Shown here piece by piece: positions 16,886-25,863 of a stretch of 64,000 bases of DNA (position 1 is the first letter of the stretch; each line of letters starts with the position of its first letter). The notes beneath the pieces are model-generated. The model was not told the origin of the DNA, ran no database searches, and saw nothing but the letters and a program-made list of their open reading frames with translations. The translations under genes and the position numbers were made by a program. The stretch is from positions 186,001 to 250,000 of the forward strand of contig RHLJ01000001.1 of assembly GCA_003712055.1 (NCBI GenBank), read 5' to 3'. The DNA comes from Balneola sp. Lineage in GTDB: Bacteria; Bacteroidota; Rhodothermia; Balneolales; Balneolaceae.

Positions 16886-19327
16886 ATGGACTCCAATAGA
16901 GCTCCATTTCGATTTAGATGGACGCTAGGGTTTTTTGTTTACTTAATTCTCACCTTAGTATCTGTTGTATTTATACAACTGAATAGCACATTAAATTCAA
17001 AGTACAAGCTCGTCCCATATGATGGAGAAAAGCCGGTCTTACTTTTCTTTAATGATCCAATCCTTGATGTAGATTTTTCCGAAACTAATATAGAAGATGA
17101 GTTTTTTGTTCTAAGCCCGGATTACAGGAATGTTAAGAATCCATCTTTTCATTCCATCTCAGAATATGCTAAACACCTAATTGATTCTCTTAACATAGCT
17201 AGTGTTCATGTCGGTGGAAAAGGAATTGGAGGAGCAGTTGCAACCGAATTCTCTTACACATATCCTGAAAGGGTCTCTTCTACAACTTTAATGTCCGCTA
17301 ATGGAGTAGTGGAGTTAGAACTACTTGGAGGATATCATTTAAATCATGCTGTTTACAGCGCTAAATATTTAGGTTATTCATTATTCAAATTCCTCACGCC
17401 TAATTTTGGGATGTTTGAATCTGTAGATAGACAGATTCTTAGAGCTAAAATCCAGAGGAAATCAGATCAAAGAGAGTTAAGGGGAAAACTCGGGTTATTA
17501 TCTGGTAATGTCTTAATTCAGCATATCGAAGGGGATAAAATTTCGTATGAAGCTTCAAAAGAACATTCCCGAATCATCCCACAAAGTGAATTAAAAAGCT
17601 ACCCCATTAATTCATCAAGTGTAAATCAGGATTTTTATTCTTTTTTGACAAGAAATGAGTTTCAGCAACATTCATCTCCTGCTATTTCTGCTTCAAGAAA
17701 GATTCAGTCATTACTTCCTTTTGATGAAACAAATTCAGTAAAGGCAGAGGGGAGGGCATTAATCATCTTAATGCTTGTAATCATCTTATCTACTTTAATA
17801 TCCGAGGATCTAACATGTATTGGAACAGGCTTACTTATAGCTAGAGGTTTAATTGGCTTTGGCCCTGGAGTATTAGCATGCTTAATTGGCATATTTGTTG
17901 GAGATATACTTCTATATCTTTCTGGCAAATGGCTAGCTTCCAGTACGTTACACAGAGCACCTTTAAAATGGTTTATCAATGAAAAGGATATACAAAAATC
18001 TTATCACTGGTTCGAAGCGAGGGGACCAGCAATCATCATTGCCAGCCGCTTTATTCCTGGAACCAGATTTCCAACCTACTTTTCAGCAGGAGCTATTGGA
18101 GCTAGTTTCTGGATGTTCATTTTTTACTTTGGAGTAGCTTCTATTATCTGGACTCCAATATTAGTAGGCCTTGCTGTATTACTTGGTCAGGAAATGATTA
18201 ATTACTTTAACGTGTATCAGGATTATGCTTTATGGGTGTTAGGCGGTGTTTTAGTTACCCTTTATCTAATCTTTAAAATTTTAATCCCTTTTTTCACTTT
18301 CAAAGGAAGACGGCTTTTGATAGGCAAGTGGAAACGATTGACCCAGTGGGAGTTCTGGAGTCCGTTTGTAATCTACTCCTTTGTAGTGTTGTATTCATTT
18401 TGGCTATGGGTCAAATACAAACGACCAGGTATTTTCGTACATGCTAATCCTGCAATCCCATATGGTGGATTTATAAAAGAAAGTAAGCATGACATTCTCA
18501 ATGGTATTAAGGATAGAGACTCTGTAGCCAGATATTCATTTATCAGAGCTTCTATGGAATCCAAAAAAGAGGCTGTAATTGAGTTTATGAAAGAAAATGC
18601 CCTTGAATATCCTATCGTAATAAAGCCAGATATTGGAGAAAGAGGGAAGGGGGTACAAATAGTCAAAGATGAAGCAGAATTGGACGCACTTATCCCAACA
18701 TTAGAAAGCGATCATATACTTCAAGAATTCATCCCCGGAGAAGAATTCGGAGTGTTTTACTATCGATTTCCAAATGAGACAAAGGGACGTATTCTGTCTA
18801 TAACCAGAAAGAAATATCTCAGCCTTATTGGAGATGGAGTTCATACCCTTGAAGAACTTATTTTAAAAGACAAGAGAGCAGTTTGTATGGCTGAGGTGCA
18901 CTTCGATAATCATATCGATAAACTTTATTCTATTCCTGCTAAAGAGGAAAAGATTACCCTTGTAGAACTAGGAACACACGCCCGTGGAGCTATTTTTTAT
19001 GATGCTTCAAATTTACTTACAGATGAATTAAGGGACGAATTGGATAGAATCAGTTCCAGCTTTGATGGATTCCATTTCGGCAGATACGACATAAAGGTAC
19101 CAACTGAGAGCGACTTAAAGCTAGGCAAGAACTTAAAAGTTATCGAATTAAATGGCGTTACTTCCGAGTCCACCAATATTTATGATCCTTCTCATTCATT
19201 CTTTTTTGGAGTAAAAACTCTAATAAATCAATGGAAAATAGCTTATGAAATCGGGCATCAGGTTAAGAAATCTAATCCTGATCTCAATACTCCATCTTTA
19301 GTCCGAATGCTTTCACTACTAAGCTAG
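16886..19327 (+). CDS. Three-domain fusion: degenerate alpha/beta hydrolase, DedA membrane domain and ATP-grasp ligase
   Basis: 813 residues. An N-terminal membrane helix (11-31) leads to an alpha/beta-hydrolase-like domain (about 45-260). Its elbow reads GGKGIGG (110-116), with glycine where the nucleophilic serine should be, so it is probably inactive. A DedA/SNARE-associated domain covers about 288-470, with Glu307/Asp308 and the signature RFIPGTRFP (388-396). Another helix (about 490-508) leads to an ATP-grasp domain (about 515-790): Lys580 and the Gly-rich loop ERGKGV (585-590), QEFIPGEEFGVF (613-624), and metal ligands Asp735, Glu754, Asn756. DedA proteins transport or flip polyprenyl phosphate and phospholipids; ATP-grasp enzymes ligate carboxylates to amines. 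A coupled lipid-modification and translocation role is my inference. Confidence 0.85.
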   Translation: MDSNRAPFRFRWTLGFFVYLILTLVSVVFIQLNSTLNSKYKLVPYDGEKPVLLFFNDPILDVDFSETNIEDEFFVLSPDYRNVKNPSFHSISEYAKHLIDSLNIASVHVGGKGIGGAVATEFSYTYPERVSSTTLMSANGVVELELLGGYHLNHAVYSAKYLGYSLFKFLTPNFGMFESVDRQILRAKIQRKSDQRELRGKLGLLSGNVLIQHIEGDKISYEASKEHSRIIPQSELKSYPINSSSVNQDFYSFLTRNEFQQHSSPAISASRKIQSLLPFDETNSVKAEGRALIILMLVIILSTLISEDLTCIGTGLLIARGLIGFGPGVLACLIGIFVGDILLYLSGKWLASSTLHRAPLKWFINEKDIQKSYHWFEARGPAIIIASRFIPGTRFPTYFSAGAIGASFWMFIFYFGVASIIWTPILVGLAVLLGQEMINYFNVYQDYALWVLGGVLVTLYLIFKILIPFFTFKGRRLLIGKWKRLTQWEFWSPFVIYSFVVLYSFWLWVKYKRPGIFVHANPAIPYGGFIKESKHDILNGIKDRDSVARYSFIRASMESKKEAVIEFMKENALEYPIVIKPDIGERGKGVQIVKDEAELDALIPTLESDHILQEFIPGEEFGVFYYRFPNETKGRILSITRKKYLSLIGDGVHTLEELILKDKRAVCMAEVHFDNHIDKLYSIPAKEEKITLVELGTHARGAIFYDASNLLTDELRDELDRISSSFDGFHFGRYDIKVPTESDLKLGKNLKVIELNGVTSESTNIYDPSHSFFFGVKTLINQWKIAYEIGHQVKKSNPDLNTPSLVRMLSLLS

Positions 19328-19806
19328 GAGGTTAATCTTTTAGACTGAAAAAAAGATTTTAGGAGGTACTCACAGTCCTGTTCTAATATACCTTGAATAG
19401 TTTCAATTCTATGATTCAGGTGTTGGTTATCTGTAATGTTGAATACACTTCCACAACCTCCTGATTTTATATCAGAAGCTCCAAATACTACCCTTCCTAT
19501 TTTACTCCATACTAACGCTCCAGCGCACATAGGACATGGCTCTAACGTTACATATAGGGTACAATCACTAAGGTATTTTTCATTTAAAGTATCACAAGCA
19601 GCAGTAATTGCAAGAATTTCAGCATGCGCAGTTGGATCTGTTAGTTTTTCTACCTGATTGTATCCCTTTCCTACTATTTTGTTTTCATACACTACAACTG
19701 CACCTACGGGTACTTCTCCTTCCTCAAAAGCCTTCTCAGCAAGAAATAAGGCTTGAGCCATGAATTTTTGATGCTGTTGCCAAATAGGCGCTTCTGGTTG
19801 ATCCAT
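19324..19806 (-). CDS. tadA: tRNA-specific adenosine deaminase TadA (nucleoside deaminase family)
   Basis: 160 residues. The zinc-deaminase motifs are HAE (with catalytic Glu) and PCPMCAGA, preceded by VPVGAVVV. TadA converts adenosine 34 to inosine in tRNA-Arg(ACG), and its length fits. It ends convergently with a 4-base overlap of the fusion gene and diverges from apt across 56 bases. A guanine-deaminase-like specificity cannot be fully excluded, but the bacterial TadA pattern around the PCPMC motif is good. Confidence 0.85.
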   Translation of the reverse strand: MDQPEAPIWQQHQKFMAQALFLAEKAFEEGEVPVGAVVVYENKIVGKGYNQVEKLTDPTAHAEILAITAACDTLNEKYLSDCTLYVTLEPCPMCAGALVWSKIGRVVFGASDIKSGGCGSVFNITDNQHLNHRIETIQGILEQDCEYLLKSFFQSKRLTS

Positions 19807-19862
19807 TTACTTGATTGAAGGGTTACGTTTTCTCTACCTTATCGCGAACTTAAAACAATTCG

Positions 19863-20405
19863 ATGCAAAAAGAAGAAGAAAGAATTATTCATTATATCGC
19901 TGAGAGTATTAGAACCATTCCGGATTTTCCAAAACCGGGAATACAATTTAAGGACATAACTACTCTTCTAAATGATAGAGAAGCACTAAAACTTACCACT
20001 CAAATGTTGGCTAAGCCTTTTGAGAACCTAGATATTGACTACGTTCTTGGATTAGAGTCGAGAGGTTTTCTTTTTGGGACGAATATAGCCTCGAAACTAA
20101 ATGCAGGTTTCGTACCCATTCGAAAACCAGGGAAATTACCAGCTGAAGCAATTTCTGAATCCTACGAGCTCGAATATGGTCAAGATTCTCTTGAAATTCA
20201 TAAGGATGCCTTTCCAGAAAACTCTAAAGTCATCATTCATGATGATCTTATTGCTACAGGAGGTTCAGCGGCTGCAGCTACTCGATTAGTTGAACGACTT
20301 GGAGGAGAAGTAATTGGCTATTCTTTCATCATTGAATTGGGATTTTTAAATGGGAGGGATGCTTTAAAAAAACATATAACTGTAGAATCTCTGATTATCC
20401 TTTAG
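19863..20405 (+). CDS. apt: Adenine phosphoribosyltransferase
   Basis: 180 residues, the usual size. The PRPP-binding motif reads [16 protein letters not shown], the start contains [18 protein letters not shown], and [11 protein letters not shown] is the conserved Apt block. It makes AMP from adenine and PRPP in purine salvage. It shares the upstream spacer with the divergent tadA. Confidence 0.95.
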   Translation: MQKEEERIIHYIAESIRTIPDFPKPGIQFKDITTLLNDREALKLTTQMLAKPFENLDIDYVLGLESRGFLFGTNIASKLNAGFVPIRKPGKLPAEAISESYELEYGQDSLEIHKDAFPENSKVIIHDDLIATGGSAAAATRLVERLGGEVIGYSFIIELGFLNGRDALKKHITVESLIIL

Positions 20406-20468
20406 CAAGAAACAAAAAGTCGATTCAGGTCTATAATTGATTGAATGATCAACAATCAAGGAGGACCT

Positions 20469-20945
20469 ATGACTATTCAAAGAAAAATTATAGTACCGAT
20501 AGTATTGGTTGGCATGTTGATGTTCCAGGCTTGCTCTAAGTCAATGGTAGTTCAAGATGTTAATTATGCACAAAAAATTGAGTCGGTTCTTATCCCAAAT
20601 GATGAAGGTTTAGTACAGGATATTAGGCACGGAATCAGCTATTCTATACTCCCTTTTCAACTAGAAGAATTCCAGGATACCACTCAAATTTTGGTATCCG
20701 AAATACGAATGATTAGGAATCATCAGGGCTATTATTTCATAACAGCAGATGGATTTAAAAATGTTTATGTAATGGAGCCTCGAAGAAATGAACTAAAGCT
20801 CAAGAGAAAAATTGAAGTATCCGAATTCGGACTTCAATCACCTGCATTTAATTGGCGGGCCCCATCAGTTCAATTACTTAGTACCAATAATGAAGCTGTA
20901 CTACTAACAGAAAAAGGTATTTATAAAAAGGAGGATGCATCATGA
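20469..20945 (+). CDS. Small lipoprotein of unknown function
   Basis: About 158 residues. The ATG at 20469 is preferred over the in-frame 20445 because AAGGAGG at 20458-20464 sits four bases before it and the resulting protein begins with a clean lipoprotein signal (MLMFQAC lipobox). The mature part is mostly beta-rich and polar, with no motif I recognise. Its stop overlaps the ATG of the next gene (ATGA), so the two are translationally coupled and probably act together. Confidence 0.65.
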   Translation: MTIQRKIIVPIVLVGMLMFQACSKSMVVQDVNYAQKIESVLIPNDEGLVQDIRHGISYSILPFQLEEFQDTTQILVSEIRMIRNHQGYYFITADGFKNVYVMEPRRNELKLKRKIEVSEFGLQSPAFNWRAPSVQLLSTNNEAVLLTEKGIYKKEDAS

Positions 20946-22180
20946 GAAAAGCAATCAAACTTAGCGGTCTTTATATAGTATTTATGTTGGCATCAAGTGG
21001 GTATTTACTTGCTCAACAAAGTGACTATGAAACTCAGAAAGAGTTTGTAGATTCCTATCAAACGTTAACAGCTGAAGTGACTAATGCTTCCAGTGTAGAA
21101 GAAATCGACAGTATTTATTCCAAGATTAGTTCTCTAAAAGCTGAGTATGAAACTCATGAAAGTCTCTTGAATAATGCATTATTCCCGAGCAACTTTGAGC
21201 AGAAAATGGAAGCTCTGATCAAAAGAGCAAGAGTTAATGAAGAAAAGCTTTTGGTAATCGAACACCAGATTGATCAATTGGCTCAGTTATCCGATCAGCT
21301 TATTAGCTACCAGTCGGAATTAGTAATTCTTTCACAACAGAGAGACTCTCTTTATAAGGCCATTCTAAAGTCCGAAGAAAGTGAGCAAAAACTCGCTAGC
21401 ATGGTACGAGAGTATCGAAAGAGTCTGGAATTAAGGGATTCCATTGTACTTAATGTAATTGATTCAATGATGGTGGTATATGATCGTCAGGAACAAGGTT
21501 ACAAAAGTATCTTGGGTGAGACATTCTCCCCAGAGAGAAAACTTGGAAGTGACAACCCTTTAGAACTAATCGCAAAAATCATTGATGAAAACAATGAATT
21601 CTTAAGTACTAATAATCAATTACTTTCGGTTGAAGATCATCTTAGAATGTATGTCTTACAACGACACTTTCAGACCAAATGGGAAAGTATACAAACCAAC
21701 ATGCTCCAGGCTTACGCAGATAAGAACAGAACCGAATGGGAAAACCGCATCGATAAAAAAATGAAAGAGTGGCGAATGACCGCTTCTCAAAAAATGTGGT
21801 CCTCCATGGATCGATATCTCGAATTTAGTGAACTTGAACTGGATGCATTTGATAATAGCTCTAGCTTTTTCGCCGCATTAGATAGTTTTGTAAAAGAAGC
21901 CTATAAAAAAAGCGAAGAAGAAATGCTTACTGCTGATAGCTACACTCAGTTCAAAGCCTTTCATAGTTTTTGGTCTGGAAAAATAAAGAATGACTGGGGA
22001 GCCTTTATTCATGACGCAGATGTATTAACGGTTACACAAATATCATCTATCGATGATCAATTAGTAGGTTGGGAAGAGCAAGCAAGACCAATTCATCCTA
22101 TGATCATTGTTTTTATTGTGATTATTGCAGTATTAACAATCGGTTTTACTATGGCCATGTTTAAAACGCAGAAGGCCTGA
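20942..22180 (+). CDS. Exported coiled-coil protein with C-terminal membrane anchor, unknown function
   Basis: 412 residues. A signal peptide ends near YLLAQQ (about 25). Long charged helices follow (about 30-190), probably coiled coil, then a Trp/Lys-rich helical region (240-370) and a membrane helix close to the end (about 386-404) with a short basic cytoplasmic tail. The layout suggests a periplasmic helical protein anchored at its C-terminus. No family recognised. It is coupled to the preceding lipoprotein gene and followed by a strong terminator. Confidence 0.65.
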   Translation: MRKAIKLSGLYIVFMLASSGYLLAQQSDYETQKEFVDSYQTLTAEVTNASSVEEIDSIYSKISSLKAEYETHESLLNNALFPSNFEQKMEALIKRARVNEEKLLVIEHQIDQLAQLSDQLISYQSELVILSQQRDSLYKAILKSEESEQKLASMVREYRKSLELRDSIVLNVIDSMMVVYDRQEQGYKSILGETFSPERKLGSDNPLELIAKIIDENNEFLSTNNQLLSVEDHLRMYVLQRHFQTKWESIQTNMLQAYADKNRTEWENRIDKKMKEWRMTASQKMWSSMDRYLEFSELELDAFDNSSSFFAALDSFVKEAYKKSEEEMLTADSYTQFKAFHSFWSGKIKNDWGAFIHDADVLTVTQISSIDDQLVGWEEQARPIHPMIIVFIVIIAVLTIGFTMAMFKTQKA

Positions 22181-22197
22181 ACGCAAAAAAATGATTA

Positions 22198-22227
22198 AAA
22201 GCCATGCTATTGAGCATGGCTTTTTTT
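22198..22227 (+). terminator. Intrinsic terminator after the coiled-coil gene
   Basis: Perfect stem GCCATGCT (22201-22208) / AGCATGGC (22213-22220) with loop ATTG, preceded by AAA and followed by seven T's. It lies 17 bases after the stop at 22180 and 16 before the next ATG, so it isolates the downstream phosphatase gene. Confidence 0.92.
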
Positions 22228-22243
22228 ATATACCTCAAAAAAC

Positions 22244-22759
22244 ATGAGAAAAAGCTTTCAAACACTTATTCTGCTATCTCTATTTATTCTTGCTGGTAGC
22301 AGTGCATTACAAGCATTTCAAATAGAATCTACCACGCTAATTTTTGTTCGACATGCGGAAAAGGCAAGCGACGGAACAAGAAACCCACCCTTGGATGAAA
22401 AAGGGGAAAAGCGAGCCTCAAATCTATATAAATCACTTTCTGATTTTGATATTAAAGCCGTCTTTAGTACTCCTTACAAGCGAACAGAAATGACGGCAAA
22501 ACCAACGGCCGATTCGCTAGATTTAGAAATCAATACTTATGGTTTTGAAAATATTGAGCAATTCTTGGAAAATATAATAGTGGAGTATAGGGGAGGGGCT
22601 GTTTTAATTGTAGGACACTCCAATACTACCCCTGCTCTGGTTAATATGGTTTTAGGAAGCAAAGAATACGAGCAAATAGATGAATCTCAATATGGAGATA
22701 TGTTTATCGTAACTACGAAAGAGCTTGGAAACGCTACTGTTGATTTAAAAAGCTTTTAG
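22244..22759 (+). CDS. Exported histidine phosphatase (SixA/phosphoglycerate-mutase superfamily)
   Basis: 171 residues. A signal peptide (about 1-24) is followed by the catalytic motif FVRHAEKASDG (RHG-type with Ala for Gly) and the second catalytic His in VGHSNTTP. The short length fits the SixA-like branch. With a signal peptide it should act in the periplasm, unlike cytoplasmic SixA, so a small phosphoester substrate is more likely than a phosphohistidine protein. It starts right after a terminator and thus needs its own promoter. It ends one base before the convergent VWA gene. Confidence 0.8.
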   Translation: MRKSFQTLILLSLFILAGSSALQAFQIESTTLIFVRHAEKASDGTRNPPLDEKGEKRASNLYKSLSDFDIKAVFSTPYKRTEMTAKPTADSLDLEINTYGFENIEQFLENIIVEYRGGAVLIVGHSNTTPALVNMVLGSKEYEQIDESQYGDMFIVTTKELGNATVDLKSF

Positions 22760-24865
22760 CTAGGGAAGCGCATAATATTTTCTTGTGAGCCATTCTACTC
22801 CGAGAAGGGAGAGCACTAAAACAAACCACCAAAAAGAACGAACCGGAAAATGATAGCTTTCCACCAATTCCTGGTTTTGCTGTAATATATTATCGCTATT
22901 TAAGGCCTGCCAGAAATCACTAACGTTTTCGAATTCAAAGAATCTTCCTCCTGTTTCGTTTGCAAATGATTGAAGTAGATTATCATTTCTTATCGAGTTA
23001 ACTAATTCTGAATTGGTTTGCTGTATCAAGAACTCTCCTGTTTGTGTATCAATCTCTCGGTTTCCTTTCCTGGCAACTGCTGTATATGAATACAACCCAG
23101 GACCCAAGCTTTCAGAACTAAGTTCATAGGCGCCGCCACCAACATTCGACATATTATAAGGCTGTAAAAAACCATCCTCAGTACTAATATTTAATTCAAT
23201 TGAAGCTTCTGATTCTGACTCACCACTTTCATTATTGAGATTCGCATTTATTATAACCTCTTCTGATAGGTTAAATACGGGCTTTGAAGGAGAAATTTTT
23301 AACCTTCTATTATCAGGGTTGTTAGAAGTCCAACCTACAAGATTATTGACAAGCTGGATAACAAATTCACGTTCCTGCTCATTAGGGCTTTGATACATTT
23401 TAAACCATCCCCAAGCTGCAACTGTACTTCGGCGGACTCCACCTCTTTCTACAATACTTAGTATTGAATTAGGAGTCTTAACGTTTTGAAAGCTACTATT
23501 GATCAAATCAACTGCATCAGGTACAGTTGAAATAGATCTTAAAGAGCTTACAAGGGGAGGAGCATTTTGATAAACAATTTCCGGAAGTTCTAAAATTGGA
23601 TGAGTATTGCTTTCAGAATTAGGTGAAAGTTGAACCTGAAATAATTGATTTCCCGAATTCTGAATCATGAAAAGCTCGGGAAAAATTCCTTCCTGGTTAA
23701 TCCTGCTTTTTGGGAGCTGAAAATAAAGTGTAGAAGTGGTTGACAACCCTTTAAATAATGCCTGATCAATATTTCCATAAGGAACCCCATGCATAATAAT
23801 GAGATCAAAATCTTCCATAGAGGGTATTTCATTTTCAATGACTTGGTTTGATCCAAACCAAGTCATTGTTGAAAGTTCAATATTTTGATCTTCCTCTAAG
23901 ACAGAACGAACGGTTTTCACATCAGGGTGAACCTCAAAAGATATATGCAGAACTTTCGTTTTACCGTCTAGCACATCAATTGAAAAAAAGGAAGAATTAT
24001 TTTCGGTACTCCATTCTTCCTCTAACTCACTTACAATAATTGAGTATTGATTTAGCCCAGGCTCTTCTAAGCTCAATGAAAAATCTATACTTTTTATTTC
24101 CTCTCCTGAGCTAAATGTTGCTTGCTCAGTAGCCAATGTATTTCCCTCACTATCTTTTAAATCGATAGTAATTGATTCTCCTTCATACCCATTCTGAGAT
24201 ATGTCAACTCTTACATTATGAAATGTATTAGTATATCCTGTTGGATTCGAAACAATGTTATTTACTGCGATATCCTTAACAGTAGTTGTATCACCTAGTG
24301 CTATAGAGTAAATAGGTATTGTTAGGTCTAAAGCGAGAAGGGCAGGGTTTCTGCCAAAAGTAATTATTCCATCAGAAAGCAAGACAACACCATCAAAATC
24401 ATCTTCAAGTTCCTGAACCTGAGATAATGCTGAGTAGAAATTACTTTCACCCTCGTTAAATGTTAGTTGATCAACACCTGACAATTGAGCGGTACTGCTC
24501 CCAATACTAAAAAACTCCAAATCTATATTATTCCTTGAATAAATAGATAGTTGATCCAAAACCGATTGATATGACTCTATTCCCTGATAACTGCCTTTAT
24601 TTATCGAAACGCTCTCAGAATTGTCAAGGAGGAATAGTAACCGAGGATTCTTTCGAACCAATTCAGAAGAGAAGAAATATGGATTAAGAAAAAGAACAAA
24701 GACAAGTAATAAGGCTAGTGTTCTTAGTGTTATTAATCCTATTCGAGGAAGTAAAGAGAGAGCCGTAATTTTTCGATATGAAAAAAAAGAAACAGCAATA
24801 AGGGAAATTGCTATTAAAGCAATTACAAAGTCTGGTAGGTTATGTTGGAAGCCCTGGAATTCCAT
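22760..24865 (-). CDS. Membrane protein with von Willebrand factor A domain
   Basis: 701 residues. Two N-terminal membrane helices (about 10-29 and 42-60) and one at the C-terminus (about 675-693) bracket a large periplasmic region. The VWA domain (about 74-200) keeps the metal-site motif DNSES (81-85) and VVLLSDG. Downstream come Ig-like beta domains and a segment resembling glutamine-amidotransferase-like VWA proteins (FDLIIMHGVPYG). Proteins of this type accompany MoxR ATPases, and the MoxR gene lies just upstream on the same strand (8 bases apart). The pair may form a chaperone-type module acting on envelope proteins; the target is unknown. Confidence 0.75.
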   Translation of the reverse strand: MEFQGFQHNLPDFVIALIAISLIAVSFFSYRKITALSLLPRIGLITLRTLALLLVFVLFLNPYFFSSELVRKNPRLLFLLDNSESVSINKGSYQGIESYQSVLDQLSIYSRNNIDLEFFSIGSSTAQLSGVDQLTFNEGESNFYSALSQVQELEDDFDGVVLLSDGIITFGRNPALLALDLTIPIYSIALGDTTTVKDIAVNNIVSNPTGYTNTFHNVRVDISQNGYEGESITIDLKDSEGNTLATEQATFSSGEEIKSIDFSLSLEEPGLNQYSIIVSELEEEWSTENNSSFFSIDVLDGKTKVLHISFEVHPDVKTVRSVLEEDQNIELSTMTWFGSNQVIENEIPSMEDFDLIIMHGVPYGNIDQALFKGLSTTSTLYFQLPKSRINQEGIFPELFMIQNSGNQLFQVQLSPNSESNTHPILELPEIVYQNAPPLVSSLRSISTVPDAVDLINSSFQNVKTPNSILSIVERGGVRRSTVAAWGWFKMYQSPNEQEREFVIQLVNNLVGWTSNNPDNRRLKISPSKPVFNLSEEVIINANLNNESGESESEASIELNISTEDGFLQPYNMSNVGGGAYELSSESLGPGLYSYTAVARKGNREIDTQTGEFLIQQTNSELVNSIRNDNLLQSFANETGGRFFEFENVSDFWQALNSDNILQQNQELVESYHFPVRSFWWFVLVLSLLGVEWLTRKYYALP

Positions 24866-24873
24866 TCATTAGA

Positions 24874-25863
24874 TCAATGGACGTCATCCAGTAGCAGATT
24901 GATTAGTGATACAACTGTATGACCTTCAGCCTCAGCAGCATAATTATTCACTATCCGGTGCCTTAAAACTGGTACAGCAAGTGCCTTTATATCCTCTTCA
25001 GTTACATTATATCTTCCTTGTGATAGTGCTCTTGCCTTACCACCGAGTATCAGATATTGCGAAGCACGAGGGCCAGCTCCCCAGCTCATATACTTTTTAA
25101 TATAATCGGGAGCTAAATCTGAATTGGGACGAGTCATACCAACCAACTTGACGGTATAATCAAGCACACTTTCAGGTACTGGTACTTCAAGAACCAAAGA
25201 CTGGAGTTCTTCAATTTCTTCACGGGTTAAGATAGGAGACAGATTAACATCTCTTTTCGATGTTGTCTTGCTAACAATTTCCTTCTCTTCTTCAAAGCTT
25301 GGATAGTCAACCCAAATATTGAACATGAAGCGATCTAACTGAGCCTCAGGAAGGGGGTAGGTGCCTTCCTGCTCAATTGGGTTTTGTGTAGCAAGTACAA
25401 AGAAAGGAGTATCCAAATCATAAGTAACGCCGGAAGCTGTTACATGATATTCTTGCATACCTTCCAAAAGTGCTGCCTGAGTTTTAGGAGGTGTACGATT
25501 AATCTCATCGGCTAATATTATATTCGCGAAAATAGGGCCCTTAATAAATTTAAACTCTTTAGTTCCTTCTTGTTTATTCTCTTCAATAACCTCAGTTCCG
25601 GTTATATCTCCAGGCATTAAATCAGGGGTAAACTGAATTCTATTAAAAGAAAGACCAAGCGTATCAGCCAAGGTTCGTATTAAGAGTGTTTTTGCTAAGC
25701 CAGGCACGCCTACTAACACACAGTGCCCTCTGGAAAAAAGGCTTATAAGTAATAGGTTAATAATATCTTCCTGACCTATTACTGCTTTATGGATTTCTTT
25801 TTTTATTGCTGCAAACGATTCTGTGAATTTATCTGCAAGTTTAACCGGATCGTCTGCTATCAT
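24874..25863 (-). CDS. MoxR family AAA+ ATPase
   Basis: 329 residues. Walker A reads GVPGLAKT, Walker B ILADEINRTPPKTQAALLEGMQE begins the second motif, followed by sensor region ATQNPIEQEGTYPLPEAQLD. This is a classic MoxR/RavA-group sequence. MoxR proteins are cytoplasmic chaperone-like ATPases that act with VWA-domain partners on maturation or stress response. Here the VWA protein follows directly, while the parvulin-type genes precede it, the nearest overlapping by one base (TAATG). The DUF58 gene usually present in MoxR operons is not here. Confidence 0.93.
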   Translation of the reverse strand: MIADDPVKLADKFTESFAAIKKEIHKAVIGQEDIINLLLISLFSRGHCVLVGVPGLAKTLLIRTLADTLGLSFNRIQFTPDLMPGDITGTEVIEENKQEGTKEFKFIKGPIFANIILADEINRTPPKTQAALLEGMQEYHVTASGVTYDLDTPFFVLATQNPIEQEGTYPLPEAQLDRFMFNIWVDYPSFEEEKEIVSKTTSKRDVNLSPILTREEIEELQSLVLEVPVPESVLDYTVKLVGMTRPNSDLAPDYIKKYMSWGAGPRASQYLILGGKARALSQGRYNVTEEDIKALAVPVLRHRIVNNYAAEAEGHTVVSLINLLLDDVH

